A DNA stretch of 64,000 nucleotides from Macrostomum hystrix (taxonomy: Eukaryota; Platyhelminthes; Macrostomidae): NCBI GenBank assembly GCA_950097015.1, contig CATNEN010000003.1:1550001-1614000 (forward strand), given 5' to 3'. Shown here piece after piece: positions 1 to 11,416 of the stretch. The stretch's first letter is position 1, and each line of letters opens with the position of its first letter. The notes under the pieces were generated by a model. That model did no database searches, was not told where the DNA came from, and saw only the letters and a program-made list of their open reading frames with translations. Both the position numbers and the translations under genes were made by a program.

Positions 1-227
1 TAATCTGTTAACTAAATGCTTCCTCATTAAATGCAGCTTTTTATCTTATAAATTGTTTTACTTTTCGATACAGCGGAAATAAAAAGGTTCGTCTGTTTAA
101 AATTCATGTAACCAACTTTTCAAGTACGAAACATTCAGAAACCCTGTTTAATTGTAGCTAAACAAAGGCGCTGCACAAAATATTTAGCTTTAGTCTCTCC
201 ACAGACTAGAAGCAGTTTTATTTCAAA

Positions 228-2375
228 ATGCTCGCTTTCAAGATTGCCTTATTACTGGCATGCGCTGCTTTGATACTTGCGCATAGCGAAGAAAAAGAAG
301 AGCCAAAGGAAGAAACGAAAGATAATACAAACTCAAATAACGATGGCGAGATGAATGAATTCGATAGGCAGCATGCTAATGCCGGAATCTTGGTTCTTAC
401 TGATGACAATTATGAAGAAACTATCAAGTCGCATCCGGCAGTACTTGTTAAGTTCTGTAAGTGTAATTGTTTTAAATTGCTGAAAAACGTGTGACGTAGC
501 GAAGGCATTTGATAAATAATTTCTGAACATAGGTTCTTATTTTAATTTCAGACGCACCGTGGTGCATTCACAGTCGAGAATTCGCACCGGAATATATTAA
601 AGCGGGGCTGTTTCTAATGGAAAGAAACTCTACAATCAGGCTAGCAAGAGTCGATGCTTCAGTCAATAAGAAGTTTGCGGAAAAGTATAACGTAACAAAT
701 TATCCAACTTTGAAGTTCTTTAAAGGTGACGCAGTCGCTGATTATTCGGGTGGAAAAACTGGCCTCGCTGTTGCTTCTTGGGTGGAAACTAAGATGAAGC
801 CGCCAGCAAAAAATGTTACGACAATCAACGAGGCTCATGAATTCGCCATGTCTGATGCCGTTACGATTTTGGGCCTCTTTTCGAAAGAAAATTCTACAAG
901 CATGGCCGAGAGTTTGGCGCAGACAGCGTTCGCCCGACTGGACGAGGTACCTTGTGGCGTAACTGACAGCGAGGAGGTCCTGGCTCATTATGGAGTCACA
1001 AAAGACACCATCATTATGTTCAAAAACCTAGACAAAGAGCAACTGAACTATGAAGGACCATTTGATGCTGACAGCATTGCTAAATTTGTAAAGGCAAACA
1101 AGCTGCCCTTGGTGGTCGAATTCACTCACTACAATGCTCCCGACATTTTCAACGGCAACATTACCAAGCACCTGCTGCTCTTTGTCCACAAGTCCGACGC
1201 GGACTCATTTAAAGCCAATTTCGGCCAAATGCACGAGCCAGCCAAGATTTACAAGGACCGAGTGATCTTCATTTACGTCAACATGGATGACACCGACAAT
1301 GAGATGATACTGCAATTCTTTGGCGTCAAGAAGTCCGATCCGCCGTCCGTGCGGTTGATCGCGCTGGACTTGAACATGTCCAAGTTCAGGCCCACCTTCA
1401 AGATCATAACCTCAGATGGGCTGATTGCATTCGTTCAAGACGTTCTCGATGGCAAAATCGAACCTCACCTACCATCGCAGGATGTTCCGCAGGATTGGGA
1501 TAAAAACCCTGTGAAGGTTCTGGTCGCGAAGAACTTCGACGAGGTGACCATGGACAAAAGCAAGACAGTGTTTGTCATGTTCTACGCTCCCTGGTGTGAG
1601 CACAGCAAATTGCTCGCTCCAGTTTGGGAAGAATTGGCCAAAGACTATGCTCACAACGACACCATCGTGATAGCCAAGATGGACAGCTCCGAGAACGAGT
1701 TGTCTGACATGAAGATCCGCTCCTTTCCGACGCTGAAGCTGTTTCCCGCTAATTCCAACGACGTCTACGACTATTACGGACTCGATCGTACGTTGAAGAG
1801 CTTGAAGATCTTCCTCGACTCTGGCGGCAAGAAGCAGCCGGTGAGTTTCTCAAGCAAAAGGAACTCCTGTACGCAATTGCTTCAGTTCAGGGGTTGTAAT
1901 GTCAAGGTGGGTGTTGCGACGCAACCACCCAACGTACTGAACTTACAATAATAGCAACCATGCATAAATGATGAAAACTTGTGAGCGGAAAAATTATGCC
2001 AGTATTTTGGGTTTTTATCATCAGACACCAAGACGAGAATCGTTGAATAACTCGACGATTTTGATGTTTTGTGATTCTGGAATTGCTTCATCAGATAAGG
2101 CGGAAAATTTTGAATTTTCATTGCTTTTAGTTGACTATTCAAGAGATACAGAAAAATGTGGGCATTTTAAATACCTCCCGTGGTTTTCTACTGTTACATT
2201 GTGGACGTAAATTCTCCTATTTCAGGGGGTCAACGACAACGAGGAGCCAAATCCCGACTCGAAGGAGGAAAAAGTTAGCGAGTCGAATAATGAAAACTCG
2301 GCCAACGATGAAGAAGGAACGGTCAAGTCAGAGGAGGCTGATAACGCCGATGAAGCTGTTAAACAGGAACTATAA
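228..2375 (+). CDS. Protein disulfide isomerase (PDIA1-type, a-b-b'-a') with CxHS active sites
   Basis: Coding exons are 228-456, 552-1840 and 2226-2375, all GT-AG, giving 555 residues. A hydrophobic signal peptide (about residues 1-19) is followed by an acidic linker to about 50. Two thioredoxin domains are clear: the first has APWCIHS (Cys81) and the second APWCEHS (Cys425). The cis-proline motifs YPT and FPT are present, and two redox-inactive b-type domains lie between. The acidic C-terminus ends in KQEL, a KDEL-like ER retrieval signal. The family forms and reshuffles disulfides in the ER lumen using CGHC. Here the second cysteine is serine in both sites, so thiol attachment or isomerisation could persist while direct oxidase/reductase chemistry should be impaired (inference). 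A splice acceptor ends at 204, 23 nt before the ATG. AATAAA signals lie at 2676-2686. Slightly longer than typical PDIA1 (about 510 residues) because of the acidic N- and C-terminal extensions. Confidence 0.94.
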
Positions 2376-2839
2376 ACTAATATTTTTGAACTTTAATTTA
2401 ACCTGTTCTCTAGAAATTCGATTCCATATCGTAATAATGAAGCCTCATAATTTCGTTGGCCAAATTTGAGAATTAATAATTGTCTCCATGCATTCCGTGT
2501 TAGCTTGGTGCCCTCTCAATCCTTCCATTTTTGTTGATTGTTCGAGTGTCAGTTATGAGCCAACACGTTAAAACAACTATTTGTTAGGCTCTGTGAGAAA
2601 TCTTACACGTGTGCCAAGCATCGCGTCTGAGAAATGCCAACAAAATCTTATTTAGCTGCATTGAAGTGAAGCGACAATAAAATAAATGATAAGATTCTTT
2701 CAAGAAATAAATGTCTAGCTTATTACAAGCTAGAAGTTTCGAGACAAGACCTGATCGTGACAATCCCTGCTTGTTTCTTAACGTCTATATCTGCATATTT
2801 AAGGAAATTTATACCTAGTAGCACGTTCAATCGGAAATA
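2376..2839. other. PDI 3' UTR and downstream spacer
   Basis: AT-rich sequence following the PDI stop, with overlapping AATAAA signals at 2676-2686 and a further AATAAA near 2705. No other gene was recognised. Confidence 0.6.
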
Positions 2840-3094
2840 TCAGAAAACTTTTGTAGATAAGTAGGCTGATTCAAACAAAATTTTTACTATACTATAGTAT
2901 ATAACATATAACACAGACCCTGCTTTTTCAGACTTATGCATGAAAGAAAGTAGCTCATAAGAAAGGTGTTGCTTTTGGTTGATACCAATTTCATATTTGA
3001 GTCTAGACTGAAAGCGAAAGTCAAGATCACGGGCATCAGCATTTGTCTTGGAAAGAAAAGAGCCTTCACTCTGTTCACGGACTGAACAGCGGGG

Positions 3095-3850
3095 GGGGGG
3101 GTTCACGAACTCGAAATTTCACAAGGTCGAAAACTAAAATTAGCAGCTACCTTCACTAGGTCGAAACTTCATAAGCTCGAAATTCACAAAAATTAGTTAG
3201 AAATGCGTAATTAGTGCCAAGCCGCACCAACCCTGCTAAAATTCATCGAATGATGTTTAACAAAATAAGGACAAAACAAGGGATAAATTGAATTTTTTAG
3301 AATGAAATGATTAATGATGAAACTAAACAATGAGTCCTACGATAGGTTATTAATGTATATTCCATGAGCCGTGAAATTTGCCCACACGCCTTAAAACCGA
3401 ACACAGGAACATAAGAACATAAGAACATAAGAACATAAGAACATAAGAACATAAGAACATTATTTTAAAATCGAGTAGCTCGACACTCGATATAACAACA
3501 ATAACAAAACATGAAGGAAACCAGAGGAAAGCCTGTTTAATTGAAATATTTGAAGTCATTTAAGTAATCCAGATTTCTACTCACTTTGGACTTTAAAAAA
3601 TTTCGGGCTTATAAAGTTTCGACGTTGTGAAATTTCGAGCTTATGAAGTTTCGACCTAGTGATGGTAGCTGCTATTTTAGTTTTCGACGCTGTGAAGTTT
3701 CGACCTGCTGAAAAAAATCGAGCTTATGAAGTCTCTCGCTAAAGCTTTCGACGTTGTGAAAGCAGTGGGGTGCTATCACAAGCTCGAAGTTTCACAACAC
3801 CGAAAATCAAATTTTTTCACAAGGTCGAAACTTCACAAGCTCGAACTTCG
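3095..3850. mobile_element. Inverted-repeat (foldback/MITE-like) element
   Basis: The arm at about 3118-3195 (holding CTAGGTCGAAACTTCATAAG) recurs as a near-identical reverse complement at about 3618-3700, so roughly 75 bp arms flank about 420 bp. Both arms and the 3740-3845 flank are built from short words of the type TTTCACAACGTCGAAA, or its reverse complement. The same word underlies the 16-bp array at 6540-7255. No coding capacity is seen. A decamer array (ACATAAGAAC, about six copies, 3408-3465) lies inside. Outer boundaries and target-site duplications were not resolved. Confidence 0.6.
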
Positions 3851-4030
3851 CCCAGCTGTTAAATGAGTACCAGCATAAGCTGAGGCTATTGATGGCTGTT
3901 GTGTACTCTTCCCCTGTCCATGGACTGAACAGCCGTACGCAGACTTCAGATGCGCCGCGCAATAGCTGCGGCTATGCTGTCGGCTGCACATCTGAACCAA
4001 TCGGGACATGTGCAATCAATAATGATTATT
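3848..4030 (+). mobile_element. SINE-A fragment (3' body, no tRNA head)
   Basis: Matches the non-tRNA body of the full SINE at 25848-26165: CCAGCTGTTAAATGAGTACC, then a CATGGACTGAACAGCCGTAC-type segment, then CAGATGCGCCGCGCAATAGC and TGTGCAATCAATAATGATTA. The tRNA-like head is missing and the element abuts the inverted-repeat element. Confidence 0.75.
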
Positions 4031-4735
4031 AGCATAATCTATCCATAAAATATTTTGATTTTAGGTTACTTTAATAATTCAGCACAATGCGAATATTTGA
4101 CGCACTGTGCGATGCAGAGACGCCAAGATTTCATCTCGGCAAAATTTACCAAAGTTTCTACTTTCAAGTAGTGCAAATACCTCGTACAAAGTCATATGGC
4201 CATTAAGTTATTAAGTAATTGTATCAAACTTAACAAAAAGCCTAACTATCAACAAAGCAATGCGAAACGCAATTCTTTGCAAGCTAGTTAGGTGAGCGAG
4301 GATATAAAAATACACCCGAAGTCTCTAGTTTCGAAATACAAGAACTAGCTTCCATGCAGCATCTAGCATCGATCATTATCTGAGCTGCTAGCTGCTGATT
4401 AAATCAGGATCACCTTGGCGAAACTAAACTATTACCTGCATCCTTTGGCCCAGGCATAGACAAAGGAAATCTTCAATTAGATTATGCTAACAGAGCAGTT
4501 AAAGGCAAAAGCTATTTATTTATAAAATACTTTTTTGTCTTTTTAGTTGCTTTTGAAAAAAGAAATTTTGAATCTAAAAAATGTTTCTACATCAAAGGAT
4601 GGAAAGGATCGTTATTTTGGTCACGGACTCAGCATTTTATGCGAATACCTCAGTTAAATCTTCTTATATTTAGACTTATGCTTTCTTATATTGTGTCATG
4701 ATTTTTTGATATTTTTTTGATATTTTTACTCGTTT
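4031..4735. other. Unassigned AT-rich intergenic stretch
   Basis: No convincing ORF, RNA gene or repeat was recognised here. Confidence 0.5.
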
Positions 4736-5308
4736 CTCACTAACCAACTGTCACTCACCAACTGTCACTCACCAACTGTCACTCACCAACCGTCACTCAC
4801 CAACCGTCACTCACCAACTGTCACTCACCAACTGTCACTCACCAACTGTCGCTCACCAACCGTCACTCACCAACTGTCACTCACCAACTGTCACTCACCA
4901 ACTGTCACTCACCAACTGTCACTCACCAACTGTCACTCACCAACTGTCACTCACCAACTGTCACTCTCCAACTGTCACTCACCCACTGTCACTCACCAAC
5001 CGTCACTCACCAACTGTCACTCACCAACTGTCACTCACCCACTGTCACTCACCAACTGTCACTCACCAACTGTCACTCACCAACTGTCACTCACCAACTG
5101 TCACTCACCAACTCTCACTCACCAACTCTCACTCACCAACTGTCACTCACCCACTGTCACTCACCAACTGTCACTCACCAACTGTCACTCACCCACTGTC
5201 ACTCACCAACTCTCACTCACCAACTGTCACTCACCAACTGTCACTCACCAACTGTCACTCACCAACTGTCACTCACCCACTGTCACTCACCAACTGTTAC
5301 CCACGAAC
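4736..5308. repeat. Minisatellite, 14-bp unit
   Basis: About 40 head-to-tail copies of AACTGTCACTCACC with scattered single-base variants (CCGTCACT, CTCTCACT, ACCCACTG). Intergenic. The unit is unrelated to the other arrays in the window. Confidence 0.97.
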
Positions 5309-5391
5309 TGCCGGCTGAGATTCGAATTCCGGATCTTTCCAGTCGGATATTAAATAATCGAAGGGATTTTGCCCAATCTACGGCTTCACTT

Positions 5392-5756
5392 AGGGCTGAG
5401 CGGCAGAGCGGTCAACGCGCCTGCCTCTCGCACCAAGGTCCCTGAGCTCGATTCCGCGGCGAGGCCACCTAAAATTGGGGCGCAGCCGCGGAGAGAAGGC
5501 TTGGGGGCTTGTCGTGCAATTCACGCCCTTGAGGGCCGACCTCCAAGGCACAGTGAAGTGTACACTGCCTGACGATGAGAAAGTTAGGGCAGATGTACAC
5601 ACCTGTGTGAGCGTGTGCCTGCGTACGGTATCTGTGTGCCTGTGTGCTCAGGAGTCAGCGAAATGGGCAGAATTGCCTCCTCGCTGGCTGCAGGTCCATT
5701 TTCACCACATGATGTGCCATTGCGCGCAGCCCTTCTGCAGTTGGTATTATTAAATG
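5392..5756 (+). mobile_element. SINE-B, full length, tRNA-derived
   Basis: The tRNA-like head (about 5392-5466) has an A-box-like GGCAGAGCGGTCAACGCG and a B-box-like GAGCTCGATTCC. The body holds GGCACAGTGAAGTGTACAC, CTGCCTGACGATGAGAAAG and CTCAGGAGTCAGCGAAATGG, and the tail ends in TATTATTA. At least ten other copies or fragments in the window share the body. Not a functional tRNA gene: the head runs straight into the SINE body. Confidence 0.85.
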
Positions 5757-6500
5757 CCTTCACTTAAGTTACTACGAGTTACTCGTACAGATGGGCAATA
5801 ATAATAGGCAGTACAAGTGGCGATTTTAGCTAATGTCTAAGTACATCATCAGTGAGGCAGCTAGATTCTCAAGGGGGTAGATGGAATCTTGTCAACCCAG
5901 GCTATTTTTAGTCACCTCCCGGTGCGCATTGCATGCGTCGTCCATCAATCTAAAGAAATAAAATTAATCTACGCAATATTGGAGCGAAACTAAGAGAGAC
6001 AACAAAACAGCTGGGCCAAATGCGGCCGTTAGGAACAGCTTTTCGTCACGAACTAGCTTAGTTAAGGAGGCCAAAAAGAGGCATTAATTATTTGGTTGTT
6101 TTTTTTCATGTTACCCTTCATAAAAAATTGGCTCGTTTGTAACGAGTTGCTGGTAATGGTAGTAAACTTTCAACAGTAGTACAGTTTTGCGTTTTTCCTG
6201 TCCCCGAATCTTGGAGCAAGCACGCACCCCTGACTCATCTTGTTTCACGGAAAAATAATTAATGTTTTTTGTTATTTTATTCAAAACAAATTAAACTCAA
6301 TTAAAAATTGTTATTTTTCGATAAATTGTGGCTTCAAACTAATTTCGGGTTATATACGAAACTGAAAATTTTAACAAAATACTAAATTTATTCTGAATAC
6401 ACAATTTCAACTAATTTTTGGTTTTTTATAATTAGGATACGAGGATTACGAGATTAGGTTCGTATTTTAAGTATCCTGATTTTAAATTTTTTTTAGCGAC
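5757..6500. other. Unassigned intergenic stretch
   Basis: AT-rich sequence without a recognisable gene or repeat family. Confidence 0.45.
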
Positions 6501-6504
6501 ACGA

Positions 6505-7312
6505 AAGGTTTCATATAGCCGGAATTTCATATTGTACAAACATTACAACGTCGAAATATCAAACATGGAAATGCCACAACGTCGGAATATCACAACGTCG
6601 GAATGTCACAACGTCGAAATATCACAACGTCGGAATGTCACAACGTCGAAATATCACAACGTCGAAGTACCACAACGTCGGAATGTCACAACGTCGGAAT
6701 GTCACAACGTCGGAATGTCACAACGTCGGAATGTCACAACGTCGGAATATCACAACGTCGAAATACCACAACGTCGGAATGTCACAACGTCGGAATGTCA
6801 CAACGTCGGAATGTCACAACGTCGGAATGTCACAACGTCGGAATATCACAACGTCGGAATATCACAACGTCGGAGTGTCACAACGTCGGAATGTCACAAC
6901 GTCGGAATGTCACAACGTCGGAATATCACAACGTCGGAATATCACAACGTCGGAGTGTCACAACGTCGGAATGTCACAACTTCGGAATGTCACAACGTCG
7001 GAATATCACAACGTCGGAATATCAAACATGGAAATGTCACAACGTCGGAATATCACAACGTCGGAATGTCACAACGTCGGAATATCACAACGTCGCAATA
7101 TCAAAACGTCTAAATATCACAACGTCGGAATATCACAACGTCGGAATATCACAACGTCGGAATGTCACAACGTCGGAATATCAAAACGTCGGAATGTCAC
7201 AACGTCGGAATGTCACAACGTCGGAATGTCACAACGTCGGAATATCAAAACGTCGAGTTTCACTGCAGAAAAATGAAACTTCAACCCTGTGAAATTCCGG
7301 CTTTGTGTGAAA
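6505..7312. mobile_element. Inverted-repeat element with an expanded minisatellite core
   Basis: The left end (about 6508-6531, including AGCCGGAATTTCAT) and the right end (about 7283-7310, reverse complement including AAAGCCGGAATTTCAC) form short imperfect terminal inverted repeats. They enclose about 45 copies of the 16-mer GTCACAACGTCGGAAT. The core word is the one used in the 3095-3850 element, so the array looks like an expansion inside a related element. Because 16 is not a multiple of 3, each frame reads the repeat in a 16-residue cycle and stays open by chance. Confidence 0.55.
6540..7256. repeat. Minisatellite, 16-bp unit
   Basis: About 45 tandem copies of GTCACAACGTCGGAAT with ATATC/TGTC variation. 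The long open frames across it (190-230 residues) are repeat artefacts. Confidence 0.97.
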
Positions 7313-7735
7313 TGCCCCTCAAAATATTAGAATCAAATAAATTTATTCTATTACACGTATTTTTATCCACCTGCAGATTAAATTAATGCCCGCATATAAG
7401 CCGAGTTAATAAGTATTTTATTGATATTTGAAATGGCGGAACTCATGCTTTTAAGAGTCTTGATAGTGGAGCGAGAGATCAGAGTGCTTTATATCTACAA
7501 ATTGGCCTTGAAGCATGTACATATACCATTACATTATGCAGCTAGTATTACAGCTGAGAATAATTATTTGAGTTACACAATCCTTATCTATTTTGAGCCT
7601 CAGTAATACGGAAAACTAGACTCTCGAAAATAAGGGGCTGACTGGCAACAGCAACAGATAAGAGCTAGATTTGAACTGAAGGTTCCTTTTAAGCACAAAA
7701 TAAACTATATTGAAGCGAGATGAATTGGTAAACTT
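7313..7735. other. Spacer upstream of the synaptotagmin gene
   Basis: No gene was recognised. It ends at a candidate 3' splice acceptor (AACTTCAG, ending 7738). Confidence 0.45.
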
Positions 7736-7773
7736 CAGAGAGCATTGGACTCTGTGTTGCCATCTTGTTCACG

Positions 7774-10124
7774 ATGGACCAGACAGAAGCTGTTCTGATA
7801 TCGCTGCTTTGCGCTTTTGTCATCGTCCTTGTAGTCCTGCTGTTTTCATTCTACTCACCAATCTGCGACTCAGAATCGGACTGCTACAAACGCAAACGTC
7901 GGAAAAATATTTTCGAAATCTGTTGCTCAAACTGTCGATTTAGACAACTATTTGGCAAAAATTGTGATACAGGTCCTAGCGGCAGTGAAGCTGAGGACAC
8001 TGCGGTCACACTCAGGTGAGAAGACCTGCACCTGCCCACCCAACAAAGGCACAGGGAGAGTTTATTCTGCCTGACGAAGAGAAAGTCAGGGCAGAGGTGT
8101 ACATGTACAAGCGTACACAAAAATATTTCTCTTGTAGCTCGGAGCAGTTCGTTATTTTACATCAACCGCCTCCGACAAATTTTCGACTTCAAAACAGGTT
8201 TGCTTTGAGGGGGTACCAAAAACCTCACTTTGATGCAAAACTTAATGACTTAAGGAATTAGATTTTTAAGCATTTCTTTAATTATTGAACAGCGTGTGAC
8301 CTGGGAGCTCTTAACCCACTGATTGATTAAAAGCTGCAGAGTTGCGATCTAGAGGTCGAGAGTTACAACCACAGCAGAAATGCATCGTTTTATGCTATAA
8401 TTTCGCCCATCTATCAAATTGGTACCAGCATCAGCTGGGGGGGGGTAGAAACTTAGGTGGGTGTGGCGGCCCAAAGTCCATGTACAGAACAGCTGTACAC
8501 AGGCTTTTTAAAGCAGCTGTGACTTTTTGGGCCAAATCTGTTTGTGCAATTCATTTTCGTCTGTCATTTTGTCACCTGTCTGTCTGATTCGCAGCATCAG
8601 CAGCAACAGCAGCGTCAGCAGCGTCGACAGAGCGAGACACGTTGGCGAAGAACGAAAACCGCCGCCTCGTCCGCCCCCGCCGATGCCTTCGCCGCAGTCG
8701 CTACCGCTGCCGCCGCCGCTGTTACGTCAGTTGAGTCCTGCTGCCGCCATTCGAGTTGGACTCTCTGATCCAAGCTTGGTATCGACGCTCACCTCGGAGG
8801 TCAGGCCTGTACAGCCGCTATCGGCTACGTCAGTTGGGGAATCGCCGAGTGCGGCGATCGCAACGAATCCGAGCTCGGATCTTCCGGACACTGTCGGCGC
8901 GCCATCGGAGGATCCTCTAATCAGGGGCGAACTAAGCGACGAAGGACGCGACCACGGACTCGGCCGAATTCGATTTAATTTGGCCTACGATTGGAGGGCG
9001 AGACAGTTGAGTGTTAAAATCTGTGAGGCACGCGGACTGCCTGCAATGGACTTTCCAATGGGCACTTCCGATCCCTACTGCAAGGTACTGCGTTATTGTG
9101 GCTTCCAGTGCGGATAAATCATTGATCCAGTATCGATTGATTTGATTTCTTTAAGTGATCGGTAAAAAATCATTTTTAATGATTCATTTGTCAGTTCTAA
9201 TTCCTTTTTTATTTTGATTTCCAATACCGATCGATATATGCTCTGGTATCGATTTGTATGGCTTCTAATTGATCGATTTTAGATACCAGTTTTATTGACT
9301 CGGTTGAAAATTATGATCGAGAATTGATCCTTCTTTTATTGATATAATTTCCAATACTGATCAATCACTGTTATACTATCGATCCGATACACGACACTGA
9401 TTACTCAAACTGTTCAATTTCTCAGGTAAGCATCCTCCCAGACAAGTCTAATCGCGTCAAGACCCACGTTCGGCCCAGGAAACTTAACCCAACCTGGAAT
9501 GAAGTATTTTTATTTGAAAATTTTCCACCTGAACGTCTGCTGGACAGGATCCTGCTAATCCAGGTGCTAGATTACGATCGATTCAGTCGCGATGACCCCA
9601 TTGGAGACGCCCATTTTCCACTGGTGTTCCTGCACTCGGACGATCAGTCTCGAAGGTGCCTTACTCTATGGCGCAACCTGCAACCGAATCGCAAGACCCG
9701 CGGCTTTGTTGGCGAAGTGCTGCTTGCTCTGAGCTACAATCCGCACACCAACCAACTCAGCCTAGTGCTCATGCGAGCCAAGGATCTCAAAGCAATGGAC
9801 ATGGGACGCACCTCTGATCCCTATTGCGTTGCCAAGCTGGTCCACAGTAAAACTCGTCGAGTCTATCAGCGGCATCAGACCGCCGTCATTCGTCGATGCC
9901 TCTGTCCGCAATGGAACGAATCGTTTAGCTTCAACGTGCCAGCTGACAAGGTGCACGAGTTTCACCTAGAGCTAGTGGTCAAGGACAAAGACCTCCTTGG
10001 CTCGGATACCATCGGCCGCATCAGACTGGGCACTCGGTCTAGTCCTAGCGAGTCGGCTCACTGGACTGAGGTTCTGAGCAGACCAAGGCAACAGGTGGCG
10101 CGGTGGCACACGCTGAAGCACTGA
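7774..10124 (+). CDS. Synaptotagmin, SYT7-like (TM + C2A + C2B)
   Basis: Exons 7774-8015, 8595-9084 and 9426-10124 give 476 residues. An N-terminal TM segment (about residues 7-28) is followed by a basic/Cys patch (ICCSNC, possible palmitoylation) and a Ser/Pro-rich linker. C2A begins near residue 203 (LGRIRFNLAYDW) and C2B near 340. C2A keeps the Ca2+-ligand aspartates (PAMDF, SDPY, LDYDRFSRDD), as does C2B (KAMDM, SDPY, KDKDLLGSD). The C-terminus WHTLKH matches the synaptotagmin WHxL motif. DYDRFSRDDPIG and the surrounding C2A are closest to SYT7 as I know it. Family role: Ca2+-triggered vesicle or lysosome exocytosis. The polybasic stretch of C2B is weakened (YQRHQTA instead of a lysine run). 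A splice acceptor ends at 7738, 35 nt before the ATG. AATAAA lies at 10409. Extra alternative linker exons are possible in the 579-bp first intron. Confidence 0.9.
8035..8118 (+). mobile_element. SINE-B fragment
   Basis: GGCACAGGGAGAGTTTATTC followed by CTGCCTGACGAAGAGAAAG and a GGGCAGAGGTGTACATGTAC segment match the SINE-B body. Lies about 20 bp inside the first synaptotagmin intron. Confidence 0.7.
8395..8525 (+). mobile_element. SINE-A fragment
   Basis: GGTACCAGCATCAGCTGGG and a CCATGTACAGAACAGCTGTA segment match the SINE-A body. Truncated and diverged; within the first synaptotagmin intron. Confidence 0.65.
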
Positions 10125-11180
10125 GACAATTAGTTACAAAGGTGTGCGCTATGCATCTTACAAAGTTTGCTTGTTGATTGCCTTAGCAAAGTTTTCGCGT
10201 TTCATTGTATGATTAATTCTCTTTGCTTTTACTGCACAGTTTGCTCTGACAGCTGTCAATCATCTGGCTCTGTACAACAAAGGGCGCTTAAAAGTACAAT
10301 TACAAGACAGACTGCTAGCTTGAAAGATCAGATTGGTTTGCCATTGGCTCTTTGCAGCGCGTCGCCAATTGTCACTGCCGATTTCGCTTAGCAGATAGCA
10401 ATCTTAAAAATAAAATGGGTGCATATGTTTGTAAGTTTGACTCTGAAAAATGATTTAGCATGTGAGAAAGTAGTGATAAGAGATGAGGAGGAAGGTGAGA
10501 GGAAGGTGAGAGGAAGGTGAGAGGAAGGTGAGAGGAAGGTGAGAGGAAGGTGAGAGGAAAGTGAGGGAATAGAGTCATTTTGAGGTATGAAGAAAGCAAT
10601 TTAAATACAGAAATTATCCGAAATAGTGCAAATGAACATGGACAATAGAAGAGTAAAATAAGAAAAGTGATAGCAAACTGGGGCTTAATAGCGAACGCGT
10701 GAGTCCTAACTGAATTTGTTAAAATAAATCCTTGTTAGTAAAACTAAGTATGTCTTAAGTTGATTTAGGGGATCGAGTGTTGGAGATAATCCGCTCACTA
10801 GAACTTTAACCTTGAGTTGTCTCAGTCAGTTACAAAATATCCCCCCGAGTAGCTTAGGAGTTTTCGCAGCATAAAAGTACATATTGGATCAACTTTGATA
10901 TCGTCGGAGGCCGCGGCAAGCGAAAAATTGGAATGATACGACAAATTTTGTGAGTTTATTTGTTTTATATATCTATATCAAACACATGAAAAAAGTATTA
11001 CACTGCTACTGAATATAGTAAATGTATTTAACCCATGAAACTTCAAAATGTGATTCCCATCTGGCGCAGTTTACGTACTTCGTACTAACACTTCTAAGAA
11101 AGCATGATTAGCTGAGCAAAGGAAACCGTATACAGTGGTGCTTGACAAAGCTTAAATGTGTAATTATAATTATTTGCTTG
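10125..11180. other. Intergenic, between convergent SYT7-like and SSUH2-like genes
   Basis: Contains the SYT7-like 3' UTR (AATAAA at 10409) and an 11-bp array (GTGAGAGGAAG, about seven copies, 10490-10560). No further gene was recognised. Confidence 0.5.
10488..10562. repeat. Short minisatellite, 11-bp unit
   Basis: About seven copies of GTGAGAGGAAG. Confidence 0.9.
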
Positions 11181-11189
11181 TAAATGTGT

Positions 11190-11372
11190 AATGTACAAGC
11201 AAACGTCGTACAAGCAAACGTCGTTCAAGCAAACGTTGTACAAGCAAACGTTGTACAAGCAAACATCGTACAAGCAAACGTCGTACAAGCAAGCGTCGTA
11301 CAAGCAAGCGTCGTACAAGCAAACGTCATGCAGGCAAACGTCGTGCAGATAAAATTCTTGCAGGCAAACATA
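11190..11372. repeat. Minisatellite, 15-bp unit
   Basis: About 11 copies of ACGTCGTACAAGCAA, decaying towards SSUH2. A 15-bp unit is in frame, so both strands show spurious open frames. Confidence 0.92.
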
Positions 11373-11416
11373 ACGCAAGAAAACATCGTTCTGTCTGATC
11401 AGTCTCGGACATCGGG

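Noticed and set aside
5392-5466. tRNA gene (A-box GGCAGAGCGG and B-box GAGCTCGATTCC)
   Set aside because: The head is continuous with a repeated SINE body found at many sites; treated as SINE-B, not a functional tRNA.
6540-7256. CRISPR-like direct repeats
   Set aside because: Units are contiguous with no unique spacers, and the sequence is eukaryotic with spliced genes.
6532-7386. Overlapping 190-230-codon frames with NVTTSECHN-type repeats
   Set aside because: They are produced by the 16-bp tandem array; no signal, domain or composition beyond the repeat.
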